Shown here in pieces: positions 1-5,775 of a stretch of 5,775 bases of DNA. Location: contig JAITIG010000036.1 in the NCBI GenBank assembly GCA_031279575.1, positions 1-5,775 of the forward strand. Reading direction: 5' to 3'. Within the stretch, counting starts at the first letter, position 1. Every line of letters starts with the position of its first letter. Under the pieces are notes generated by a model that saw only the letters and a program-made list of their open reading frames with translations, made no database searches and had not been told where the DNA came from. The translations under genes were made by a program, and so were the position numbers. Origin of the DNA: Bifidobacteriaceae bacterium. GTDB lineage: Bacteria > Actinomycetota > Actinomycetes > Actinomycetales > WQXJ01.

Positions 1-20
1 CTGACCAAACAGCCCCAGCC

Positions 21-178
21 AGCCCGCCTGCGCGATGCCGCCCGCAGCCCGCCTGCGCGATGCCGCCCGCAGCCCGCCTGCGCGATGCCGCCCGCCCTCC
101 GCCTGCGCGGCGCCGCCCGCACCCCGCCTGCGCGATGCCGTCCGCAGCCCGCCTGCGCGATGCCGTCCGCACCCCGCC
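21..178. repeat. 25-bp tandem repeat, six copies plus a partial one
   Basis: Six direct copies abut with no spacer: 21-45, 46-70, 71-95, 96-120, 121-145 and 146-170. A truncated copy begins at 171 (ACCCCGCC) and then diverges. The shared core is GCCTGCGCGATGCCG. Copies 1-3 are identical. Copy 4 is the most divergent (it starts CCTCC and has GGCGCC in place of GATGCC). Copies 5 and 6 share a C-to-T change after the core (TCCGC), and copy 5 begins ACCCC. The 25-bp period is not a multiple of three, so successive copies change reading frame, which argues against a coding repeat. No spacers are present, so it is not CRISPR. Its role is unknown; recent expansion by replication slippage would explain the identical copies. 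Confidence 0.9.
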
Positions 179-218
179 CGCCAAGACCCAAGCCCACAGC
201 CCACGCCGGTAGCGAAAA

Positions 219-232
219 CGGCGCCGGCGCCG
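219..232. repeat. 14-bp perfect GC palindrome
   Basis: The sequence CGGCGCCGGCGCCG equals its own reverse complement. A further GGCGCC-like element (GGGCGCC) follows at about 236-242. It lies between the tandem repeat and the helicase leader. It could be a protein-binding site, a GC hairpin ending transcription of a gene to the left, or simply a by-product of high GC content. No T-run follows on either strand. The palindrome is certain; any function is a guess. Confidence 0.4.
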
Positions 233-351
233 GCGGGGCGCCAAGCCCACCCGCGGCGGCAGGCGTAGACTGGGCGCGCAAACGAAGGGCTGACCGGCCG
301 CAAGGAACAAGCTAACCGAAGAACTGTGCGATCGGCTGCCCGGCGTGGCCT

Positions 352-368
352 GGGCCCAAACGGGTCCC
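352..368 (+). other. Possible small hairpin in the helicase leader
   Basis: GGGCCC (352-357) can pair with GGGTCCC (362-368) to form three outer and two inner G-C pairs around one C/T mismatch, with a loop of about five bases (AAACG). It lies about 35 bases before the TTG start. DEAD-box helicase messages often have structured leaders, but this stem is short and such stems arise readily by chance in DNA this rich in GC. Confidence 0.2.
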
Positions 369-391
369 CGCGCCGCCACCGAACACAGAAT

Positions 392-395
392 AGGA
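392..395 (+). promoter_or_regulatory. Ribosome binding site of the helicase gene
   Basis: AGGA lies seven bases before the TTG at 403. An in-frame TAG at 391-393 closes the frame immediately upstream, and none of the three codons between it and the TTG can start translation. Together these fix TTG 403 as the earliest possible start. Confidence 0.65.
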
Positions 396-402
396 CTGTT
401 TC

Positions 403-1953
403 TTGACTGCTGAGACCGCCACCCCCCAACCCACTTTCGCTGACTTCCAAGTCGACCCGCGCGTCGTCCAAGCCCTGGCCGAGGCCGGCATCACCCACCC
501 CTTCCCGGTTCAGGCGGAGACCCTGCCGGTGGCCCTGGCCGGGCACGACATCATCGGCCAAGCCAAAACCGGCACCGGCAAAACCCTCGGCTTCGGCATC
601 CCGCTGCTGCAAAAAGTCCTCTCCCCGGGCGAGCCGGGCTACGAGGACCTGCCGCAGCCGGGCGCGCCGCAAGCCGTCGTCATCGTGCCGACGCGGGAGT
701 TGGCGGTGCAGGTCGCCACCGACTTGGGCACGGCCGCCTCCAAGCGGAGCGTGCGCATCCTCCAGGTTTACGGCGGCCGCGCCTACGAGCCGCAAATCGA
801 GGCCCTCAAAGCCGGCGTCGACGTCGTGGTGGGCACGCCGGGCCGCATGATCGACCTGCTGAACCAACGCCACCTGACGCTGGCCCACGCCCGCACCGTG
901 GTCCTCGACGAGGCCGACGAAATGCTCGACCAAGGCTTCTTGCCCGATGTCGAGCGGCTGCTCTCCGCCACCCCGGCGGCCCGCCACACCATGCTGTTCT
1001 CGGCCACCATGCCGGGGCCGGTGGTGGCCATGGCGCGGCGCCACATGACCCAGGCCACCCACATCCGGGCCCAGGACCCAGATGACGCCGGCGCCACGGT
1101 GCAAAACATCCACCAGGTGGTCTACCGGGTCCACGCCATGAACAAGGTGGAGGTGATCGCGCGCATCCTGCAAGCCCGGGGGCGCGGCCGGGTGATCATC
1201 TTCGCGCGCACCAAGCGGACCGCCGCCCGCCTGGCGGAGGAGTTGGCTGAGCGCGGCTTCGCGGCCGCCGCCATCCACGGCGACCTCGGCCAGGGCGCCC
1301 GGGAGCAGGCCTTGCGCGCTTTCCGCAAAGGCAAGGTGGATGTGCTGGTGGCCACCGACGTGGCGGCGCGCGGCATCGACGTGGACGATGTCACCCACGT
1401 CATCAACTACCAGTGCCCCGAGGATGAGAAAATCTACCTCCACCGCACCGGCCGCACCGGGCGGGCCGGCCACAAGGGCACGGCGGTGACGTTTGTCGAT
1501 TGGGATGACGTGCCCCGCTGGTCCTTGATCGACAAGGCCTTGGAGATAGGCCAGCCGCAGCCCCCGGAGACATACCACACCTCCGACCACCTGTTCGCCG
1601 ACTTGGACATTCCCCGCGACGCCACCGGCTACCTGCCCAAAGCCCAGCGCACCGCGGCCGGCTTGGAGGCCGAGGAGTGGGAGGACTTGGGCGAGACCGG
1701 CGGCCGGCGCCGGCCCGGGGCGGGCTCCGGCCGCTCAGATGGCCGCAGGCGGCGTCCGCCCGCGGCGGCGGACGGGCGGTCCAAAGCCCGCGCCCGCGCC
1801 GAGGCCCGCCCCTCCGGCGCCGCGGCCGGCTCCGAGCGCTCCGAGCGCTCCGACCCGGGCGCGGCCGGCGGCGGCGAGCCCAAGCCGAGGCGGCGCAACC
1901 GCCGCCGGCGCACCCGCGCCGGCCAGCCGGCGGCCGGCTCCGCCCAGCGCTAG
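403..1953 (+). CDS. DEAD-box ATP-dependent RNA helicase
   Basis: A complete 516-residue superfamily 2 RNA helicase, expected in the cytoplasm, where it would use ATP to unwind short RNA duplexes during ribosome assembly or mRNA turnover. All core motifs are present in order: Q motif ending at Gln37 (PFPVQ) with Phe15 upstream; motif I AKTGTGKT at 54-61; PTREL 96-100; TPGR 145-148; DEAD 169-172; SAT 200-202; VIIFART 264-270; ATDVAARGID 317-326; HRTGRTGRAG 347-356. The core ends near residue 410. A tail from about 430 is rich in Arg, Gly, Ala and Ser and ends in an Arg cluster (RRRNRRRRTR), the usual basic RNA-binding extension of actinobacterial members. A short SER repeat lies at about residues 477-483. 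The gene starts at TTG 403. It converges on the membrane-protein gene and overlaps it by four bases at the stop. The family is certain; subfamily (DeaD, RhlE or CshA-like) and target RNA cannot be decided, so I give no symbol. Confidence 0.97.
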   Translation: MTAETATPQPTFADFQVDPRVVQALAEAGITHPFPVQAETLPVALAGHDIIGQAKTGTGKTLGFGIPLLQKVLSPGEPGYEDLPQPGAPQAVVIVPTRELAVQVATDLGTAASKRSVRILQVYGGRAYEPQIEALKAGVDVVVGTPGRMIDLLNQRHLTLAHARTVVLDEADEMLDQGFLPDVERLLSATPAARHTMLFSATMPGPVVAMARRHMTQATHIRAQDPDDAGATVQNIHQVVYRVHAMNKVEVIARILQARGRGRVIIFARTKRTAARLAEELAERGFAAAAIHGDLGQGAREQALRAFRKGKVDVLVATDVAARGIDVDDVTHVINYQCPEDEKIYLHRTGRTGRAGHKGTAVTFVDWDDVPRWSLIDKALEIGQPQPPETYHTSDHLFADLDIPRDATGYLPKAQRTAAGLEAEEWEDLGETGGRRRPGAGSGRSDGRRRRPPAAADGRSKARARAEARPSGAAAGSERSERSDPGAAGGGEPKPRRRNRRRRTRAGQPAAGSAQR

Positions 1954-3602
1954 CCCGGGGCGCGCGGCCCGGCCCGGCGGGCCGGCGCCCGGCGGGCCGG
2001 GTCTGCCACCGCCGCGCAGGCGGGGGCTGTCAAAGCGAAGATGGCGGGCATCACGGGGTAGCGGTAGCGCGGCTGGGCTTCGATCACCAGGTGGATGGCG
2101 GCGTAGGCGACTATGAAGCAGGCGCAGAACAAGGCGGCGCGGCCCCAGCGCCGCCGCCAGGCCAGGCGGGCGGCGCCCAACCCGGCCAGAATCACCACCG
2201 GCAGGAACAAGCCGCGTTCGGCGGCCACCATCAGGTAGGCCAAGGTGTCGGTTCGCGCCTGCGGGATGCCCGTCAGCGGCATCTCGGCCAGTTGCGGGTT
2301 GAAGGCCCAGATGGCGTCATCGTGCCTCACCCACAGCAGCCGGACCTGGCGTTCGAGGATCACCTTCCAGTTGGCGGGCAGATCGCGCAGGTTGCGCGCC
2401 AGCGCGGCCTGGGCTGTCTCGCGGGCGCCGGGCAGCATCTGTTCGCCGTAGGCGCCGATGGCGGCGAAATCGGCGGCCGCGCCCTGCGGGCCTTCCAAAC
2501 CGAGCACAAATTTCCATTCCGGCAACCCGGAGCGGACTCCGGCCGGGTTGACGCCGCTGGCGCGAACCGCTTGGTCCACCACTGCGATGGCGCCGGCGTA
2601 GACCCCGGCCGCCAGCGCCAGCGCCAGCAGGGCCGGCCCCAGGTGCCGCTGCGGCCGGCCCCGGCGGCGCGCCACCAACACCGCCGCCAGGGCGGCCGCG
2701 ACCAGCGCCGCCCACACCACCGGGCCGAGCGGCCGGGCCAGGTTTGCCAGCGCCAAGACCAGCCCGCCGCCCAGGGCCAAGGCGGCTCGTGGCCGCCCCG
2801 GCCGCCAGGCCCGCGCCCCCGGCCGCCCCCCGGCGCCCGCCCGCCCCCGCCACCCGGCCGCAGGCCACATGGCGGCCAGCGCCATGTAGGCGCCCAGGTA
2901 GGCCAGGAAGGTCGAGAGGTGGTCTGAGCTCAAGGTTGGCGCGTACAGGTAGGGGTCGGTGAACACCAGGTAGGCTCCGCTGGCGCACAGCCCCGCCAGC
3001 GCCGAGCCGGCCATCCGCCGGCCCGCCAGGTACACCATCAGGTTGACGCCCGCCATCGCGGCCGCGCCAACCACCAGCAAAGGAGCCATGGAACCGCCGC
3101 TGAGCCGCAGCACGGCCGCCTCGTAGAGCGCGAACGGCGTCTGGTAGGCGAAAAAGTCCCAGTACGGGATCTGGTTGAAGCTGAAATCGCCGTCCGCGAT
3201 GTCCTGGGCCGCCTGGTAGACCACCAGGAAGTCTGACCGCTGCTCTGTTTTCAGCCCGAAGGCGGCGGCCAGCTTGACCGCGAAGAAAACCGCGAACAAG
3301 GCCGCCGGCAGTGCCCAGCCCGGCGCCTTGAGCGCCCGCCAGCGCCGCCGCGCCCAGCCGCCCAGCAGCCGCGCGGCCAGCATCATCAGCCCCAGCCCCA
3401 GGGCCGCCGCCACCCACCAGCGGCCAAACAGCCGCCAGGAGGACCAATAGGCGGTGGCGGCCGCCACCGCCGCCAGCACGCCTATCACCGCCACCGCCAC
3501 CGCCCAGCGCGCCAGGCGCCCCAGGCGCGTCTCAACCAAGCCGGCCGAACCAGCCGAACCAGCCAAACCAGCCAAACCAGCCAAACCAGCCGAACCAGCC
3601 AA
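1950..3602 (-). CDS. Multi-pass membrane protein, probable GT-C (PMT/ArnT-like) glycosyltransferase
   Basis: A 550-residue polytopic membrane protein with about 12 hydrophobic segments, roughly at residues 32-53, 62-83, 97-116, 173-195, 199-215, 228-246, 275-293, 296-312, 321-343, 465-481, 488-508 and 513-533. The layout suits GT-C enzymes, which move a sugar from a polyprenyl-phosphate donor outside the membrane. An acidic motif (SDF, Asp124) opens the first long loop, which contains aromatic stretches (IPYWDFFAYQTPF, 145-157). A loop of about 120 residues (344-464) carries WKFVLGLEGPQG. A PRYRYPVMP signature (511-519) precedes the last segment. Acceptor and donor are unknown, and the family is inferred from motifs. 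Oddities: the first 21 residues are Ala-Gly-Ser/Leu repeats encoded by a 9-bp tandem repeat; residues 251-272 are an Arg/Gly/Pro-rich insert; the C-terminus is Arg/Ala/Pro-rich. TTG 3602 is chosen for its well-placed ribosome binding site; TTG at Leu22 (3539-3537) is the main alternative. It lies 13 bp behind the protease gene. Confidence 0.8.
   Translation of the reverse strand: MAGSAGLAGLAGLAGSAGSAGLVETRLGRLARWAVAVAVIGVLAAVAAATAYWSSWRLFGRWWVAAALGLGLMMLAARLLGGWARRRWRALKAPGWALPAALFAVFFAVKLAAAFGLKTEQRSDFLVVYQAAQDIADGDFSFNQIPYWDFFAYQTPFALYEAAVLRLSGGSMAPLLVVGAAAMAGVNLMVYLAGRRMAGSALAGLCASGAYLVFTDPYLYAPTLSSDHLSTFLAYLGAYMALAAMWPAAGWRGRAGAGGRPGARAWRPGRPRAALALGGGLVLALANLARPLGPVVWAALVAAALAAVLVARRRGRPQRHLGPALLALALAAGVYAGAIAVVDQAVRASGVNPAGVRSGLPEWKFVLGLEGPQGAAADFAAIGAYGEQMLPGARETAQAALARNLRDLPANWKVILERQVRLLWVRHDDAIWAFNPQLAEMPLTGIPQARTDTLAYLMVAAERGLFLPVVILAGLGAARLAWRRRWGRAALFCACFIVAYAAIHLVIEAQPRYRYPVMPAIFALTAPACAAVADPARRAPARRAGPRAPG
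1968..2001. terminator. Strong GC hairpin at the convergent gene junction
   Basis: CCCGGCCCG (1968-1976) pairs perfectly with CGGGCCGGG (1993-2001). Beyond one G/G mismatch (1977/1992), five more pairs continue (1978-1982 with 1987-1991), closed by the tetraloop CGGC (1983-1986). That makes 14 base pairs in all. It begins 15 bases after the helicase stop and lies inside the last codons of the opposing gene, where it encodes part of that protein's Arg/Ala/Pro tail. No T-run follows on either strand, so it is not a classical intrinsic terminator. U-tract-less hairpin terminators have been proposed for actinomycetes, and this could work in both directions. Repetitive Arg/Pro/Ala coding is the alternative explanation. 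Confidence 0.45.
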
Positions 3603-3607
3603 ACCAG
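3547..3607. repeat. 9-bp tandem repeat spanning the start of the membrane-protein gene
   Basis: Six exact units of RAACCAGCC (3547-3555, 3556-3564, 3565-3573, 3574-3582, 3583-3591, 3592-3600) are followed by a partial unit (3601-3607) and preceded by a decayed one (3538-3546, AAGCCGGCC). Units differ only at the first base (G or A). Read on the minus strand, a unit is TTG GCT GGT or TCG GCT GGT (Leu/Ser-Ala-Gly). The proposed TTG start at 3602-3600 belongs to the repeat. Because nine is a multiple of three, gain or loss of units would lengthen or shorten the N-terminus without a frameshift. Confidence 0.92.
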
Positions 3608-3608
3608 G

Positions 3609-3617
3609 CCCCCTCTC
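3609..3617 (-). promoter_or_regulatory. Ribosome binding site of the membrane-protein gene
   Basis: On the minus strand GAGAGGGGG lies six bases before the TTG at 3602. Its first two bases fall within the TGA stop of the protease gene (3618-3616). This overlap suggests translational coupling and is the main reason for choosing the start inside the repeat. Confidence 0.6.
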
Positions 3618-4971
3618 AGCAGTCCGGCGCGGCGGTGTTGAAGGCCACCACGTCGGCGTCGGTGATCCGCGTCTTGTCTGACAACTCCGGATACATCAGC
3701 GATTTCGGGTCCACCGAGTGGTCTAGGCCGAGCGCGTGCCCCAACTCGTGCAGCACCACCAGGACGCCATCGTCGCTGCCCAGCCGCAGCGCCGCCTCGA
3801 AGTACGGCTGGCTCAGCAAGATCTCCGAGCCGTAGATGCCGGCGGCCCCGTGGGTGGTCATGGCCAGCCCAATGGCCTCGCCGCCGCCGCCGGCCGCCGC
3901 CGCCAGCTCCGCCTGGGAGACAAACTCGAAGGTGATGCGGACCGCCGCCAGGTCCACCTCGCGGCGCGGCCGCACGCTCAGGCCGGTCATCTGACCCAGC
4001 AGGTCGACCGCCTCCTCAACCGCTGACAGGCCGCCGGGTGGGAGCTCGCCGCGGGTTTCCCAGGCGATCGGTCCGCAGATCAGCTCATCGCCCCGGCCGC
4101 CGGTGGAGGCGGCGTACTGGTAGCCCTCGGGCAGGCCGTTGGCTTGGACGGCCACGTTTTGCGGCAGCGGCACGGCCAGCCGATCCGGTGTGCCGAGGTC
4201 CCAGACAAAGCGGATCAGCGTTATCGCCATGGCGGCGGCCAGCGCAATCCCCACCAGGGTGACCCAGGTCCGCCGCCGGGGGCCGCGCCCGCCTGCTTCC
4301 AGCGCCCGGTTGGCCCGCCCGTACATTCCGCCCCAGCCCGCATAGGGCGTGGCGCTGCCCGATGCCGCGCCCGGCCTCCCAGCGCCCGCCGGGGCCGGCT
4401 CGCCCCAGCCGGGGCCGTCCCAGCCGATTGCGGCCCCGGCCTGGCCCGGCCAGGCGCCGCCCGGCCCGGGATTCGCGTTCCAGGTCAACCCGCCTGTCCC
4501 AGGCGGCGCGCCCGGCGCGCGGGGCGGCCCGCCGGCCGGGTTCGGGCCAAACCCGGGTTTGGGCGGGGCGGTCCCTGGGCTGGGCGGGCCGGTCATGGGC
4601 CCGCCGCCTGTCCCGATGAGCGGCCGGCCAAATGGGTCCAAGCTGTTGGCCGAGGGTTCGGCGTAGGGCCCCAAGGCGGCGGCCGGGGGGCGGGCCGGCG
4701 GGGCGGGCGGGGCGGCTGGCCCGCGCGGGGCGGCTTGGTCGAGGCGCGGCAGCTCGGGCGCGTCATCCTCGCTGGCGGCGCTGGCGGCGGCTTCGTGGAG
4801 CGGCCCCCAGTCCGGCCCTGCCCCGGCCCCCGCCCGGCGCTGCTCGGGGTCCCGGGGCGCGGGCGCGGTCAGCGGCGGCGGGACTTGCCGCGGGCTCGGC
4901 GAACGCCAGTAGCCGGCCCCGCGGACCCGGGTCCAGGGCTGGTCGGAGTCATCTGGCGGATAGGCGCCCAC
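3616..4971 (-). CDS. Membrane-anchored matrixin-like zinc metalloprotease
   Basis: A 451-residue protein whose C-terminal domain is a metzincin peptidase of the matrixin (M10-like) type. It carries HELGHALGLDH at 408-418, with zinc ligands His408, His412 and His418 and catalytic Glu409, followed by a Met-turn (SLMYP, Met426). Cys299, near the start of the domain, and the final residue Cys451 could form a disulfide. One membrane segment lies at about 235-256, directly after Arg232-234. The positive-inside rule therefore puts the N-terminus in the cytoplasm and the protease outside. Residues 1-230 are dominated by Pro, Gly and Ala, with no recognised domain, and are probably disordered. There is no signal peptide and no recognisable propeptide cysteine switch. 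The substrate is unknown. The start is GTG 4971, the only usable start after the PHP stop, with a weak binding site (GGGAC just before it). The 63 bp upstream (4972-5034) show no clear promoter. The membrane-protein gene follows after 13 bp. Confidence 0.88.
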   Translation of the reverse strand: MGAYPPDDSDQPWTRVRGAGYWRSPSPRQVPPPLTAPAPRDPEQRRAGAGAGPDWGPLHEAAASAASEDDAPELPRLDQAAPRGPAAPPAPPARPPAAALGPYAEPSANSLDPFGRPLIGTGGGPMTGPPSPGTAPPKPGFGPNPAGGPPRAPGAPPGTGGLTWNANPGPGGAWPGQAGAAIGWDGPGWGEPAPAGAGRPGAASGSATPYAGWGGMYGRANRALEAGGRGPRRRTWVTLVGIALAAAMAITLIRFVWDLGTPDRLAVPLPQNVAVQANGLPEGYQYAASTGGRGDELICGPIAWETRGELPPGGLSAVEEAVDLLGQMTGLSVRPRREVDLAAVRITFEFVSQAELAAAAGGGGEAIGLAMTTHGAAGIYGSEILLSQPYFEAALRLGSDDGVLVVLHELGHALGLDHSVDPKSLMYPELSDKTRITDADVVAFNTAAPDC

Positions 4972-5034
4972 CGTCCCATTGTGGCGCCCCCGCCCAGCCG
5001 ACCCCGCCGCCGCCCAGCCCGCCCGGCGCGCCGC

Positions 5035-5775
5035 TCAGCCCGCTAGCGGCGCCTGCCCCACCAGCGGCAGCCGCCCCTGGGCCGCGATGGCGGCCAGGGT
5101 GGGGGCGTCGGTCAGGTTCTCGCCCAAGGCGTTCGGCTTGCCCGCGCCGTGGTAGTCCGAGGACCCGGTCACCAACAGGCCCAACTCGGCGGCCAAGCGC
5201 CCCAGGCGGGCTCTTTGCTCGGGCGGGTTGTCCCGGTGGCGCACCTCGAGGCCGGCCAGCCCCGCGCCGGCCAGCTGCGCGATGGCTTGGTCCCCCACTA
5301 TCCGCTGGCGCGCCGTCGAGCCCGGGTGGGCAAAGACCGGCACACCGCCCGCCTGGCGGATCAGCCGGACGGCATCGACCGCCTCCGCCGACCAGTAGCG
5401 CACGTAATAGGGCCCGCCCGGATGCAGCAGGCGCTCGAAGGCGGCGCCCCGGTTTGGCGCCACGCCCAGCGCCACCAACTCGTCGGCAATGTGCGGCCGC
5501 CCCACAGGCGTGGCGCCTGGCGCGCGCTGGGCCACCCGCTCCCAAGTGATCGGGTAGTCGGCGCCAAGGCGCTCCACCATGGCCTGGGCCCGCTCCCGCC
5601 GCGCCTGGCGCACCCGCTCCAGCAGTTGGGCCAGGCCGGCGTGGGACCTGTCATGCAGGTAGGACAGCATGTGCACGGTGACGCCTTGGTGGCGGGTGGA
5701 CAGCTCCATGCCCCGCACCAGCCCAATCCCCCAGCGCTCGGCGGCGCCCGCCGCCTCATCCCAGCCCGCGGTCGA
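5035..5775 (-). CDS. PHP-domain metal-dependent phosphoesterase, 5' end outside the window
   Basis: A partial gene: 246 codons are visible, and the frame stays open to the right edge, reading STAGWDEAAGAAERWGIGLV before the first internal GTG (5718). That GTG encodes a Val within the conserved PHP core and is not a credible start. The missing N-terminus should hold the first metal ligands (the usual H-x-D and DHD motifs). Visible motifs, numbered from the edge: GMELS with Glu24, VHMLSY with His35, GRPHIAD with His95, VFAHPG with His150 and SSDYHG with Asp207 and His209. These are the expected ligands of the trinuclear metal centre in YciV/TrpH-type PHP proteins, which act on 3',5'-bisphosphorylated nucleotides and short RNA 5' ends. 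Residues about 43-125 form the helical insertion typical of that group. The family is secure; the exact substrate is inferred. It is cytosolic and lies 63 bp upstream of the protease gene in the same direction. Confidence 0.93.
   Translation of the reverse strand, partial: STAGWDEAAGAAERWGIGLVRGMELSTRHQGVTVHMLSYLHDRSHAGLAQLLERVRQARRERAQAMVERLGADYPITWERVAQRAPGATPVGRPHIADELVALGVAPNRGAAFERLLHPGGPYYVRYWSAEAVDAVRLIRQAGGVPVFAHPGSTARQRIVGDQAIAQLAGAGLAGLEVRHRDNPPEQRARLGRLAAELGLLVTGSSDYHGAGKPNALGENLTDAPTLAAIAAQGRLPLVGQAPLAG

Larger units (their letters stand above)
1..402. other. Non-coding stretch upstream of the helicase gene
   Basis: I see no convincing gene in these 402 bases. The left part is a 25-bp tandem repeat (21-178), followed by a palindrome (219-232) and a leader running into the helicase start. 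Plus-strand frames are closed by stops at 2-4, 210-212, 266-268, 291-293 and 313-315. On the minus strand almost nothing is closed (a single CTA at 312-314), so the start of a divergent gene running off the left edge cannot be excluded. A GTG at 250-248 could open one, but its translation is an Arg/Gly/Ala-rich run built from the repeats and resembles no protein I know. No clear -35/-10 pair was found. TAGACT at 266-271 resembles a -10 box, but nothing like TTGACA sits upstream of it. Confidence 0.6.

Noticed and set aside
21..170. CRISPR array
   Set aside because: The copies abut directly without unique spacers, and no cas gene is present.
266..271. TAGACT as a -10 promoter box for the helicase
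   Set aside because: There is no -35-like hexamer at a suitable distance, and a single hexamer match is too weak to call a promoter.
35..315. Two overlapping plus-strand reading frames through the 25-bp repeat
   Set aside because: Both are made of the repeat read in shifting frames, giving Pro/Arg/Ala/Cys-rich runs with no domain and no ribosome binding site. The 25-bp period does not preserve frame.
1677..2927. Long plus-strand frame of 416 codons antisense to the membrane-protein gene
   Set aside because: It overlaps the helicase end and runs antisense to a clear membrane protein. The product is a Gly/Arg/Pro/Gln-rich shadow typical of high-GC DNA.
2317..3447. Minus-strand frame of 376 codons inside the membrane-protein gene
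   Set aside because: It lies in another frame of the same strand, with Gly/Arg/Ala-rich composition and no hydrophobic pattern. The 550-residue frame has clear membrane segments and motifs.
4144..5549. Plus-strand frames antisense to the protease and PHP genes
   Set aside because: Their products are Arg/Pro/Ala/Gly low complexity, while the opposing frames carry intact HExxH and PHP motifs.
5035..5718. PHP gene starting at GTG 5718 inside the window
   Set aside because: The frame stays open to the window edge, and the 19 codons before this GTG match the PHP family core, so the true start lies outside.

Overview
This window is very GC-rich and densely coding. Long stop-free frames lie antisense to every gene, and TTG and GTG starts are common. 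Both traits, together with the protein content, suggest a high-GC actinomycete (Actinomycetota). I cannot place it more finely from the sequence alone.

Layout: positions 1-402 hold no gene I can defend. They contain six head-to-tail copies of a 25-bp unit (21-170, plus a partial copy), a 14-bp perfect palindrome (219-232) and a short leader before the first gene. A complete DEAD-box RNA helicase runs left to right from 403 to 1953. The remaining genes lie on the opposite strand and read toward the helicase in this order: a PHP-domain metal-dependent phosphoesterase cut by the right edge (5035-5775), a membrane-anchored matrixin-type zinc protease with a long Pro/Gly-rich cytoplasmic tail (3616-4971), and a multi-pass membrane protein that looks like a GT-C (PMT/ArnT-like) glycosyltransferase (1950-3602). 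The protease and the membrane protein are 13 bp apart, and the ribosome binding site of the second overlaps the stop codon of the first, so they are probably translated together. The PHP gene lies 63 bp upstream of the protease gene and may belong to the same transcript.

The helicase and the membrane-protein gene converge and overlap by four bases: the palindrome CTAG supplies a TAG stop to each strand. Just inside the end of the membrane-protein gene is a strong GC hairpin (1968-2001) that could end transcription from either side while also encoding the protein's Arg/Ala/Pro-rich tail. The membrane-protein gene starts inside a 9-bp tandem repeat, so its first 19 codons are repeat units. Most units of the repeat carry a TTG that could itself act as a start codon.

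Functionally, the helicase probably serves RNA remodelling or ribosome assembly. The protease and glycosyltransferase-like protein both act at the cell envelope. The PHP protein is probably a nucleotide or short-RNA phosphoesterase. I see no phage, insertion sequence, CRISPR or toxin system here. The best leads are the two tandem repeats, the CTAG/hairpin junction and the unusual tail of the protease.
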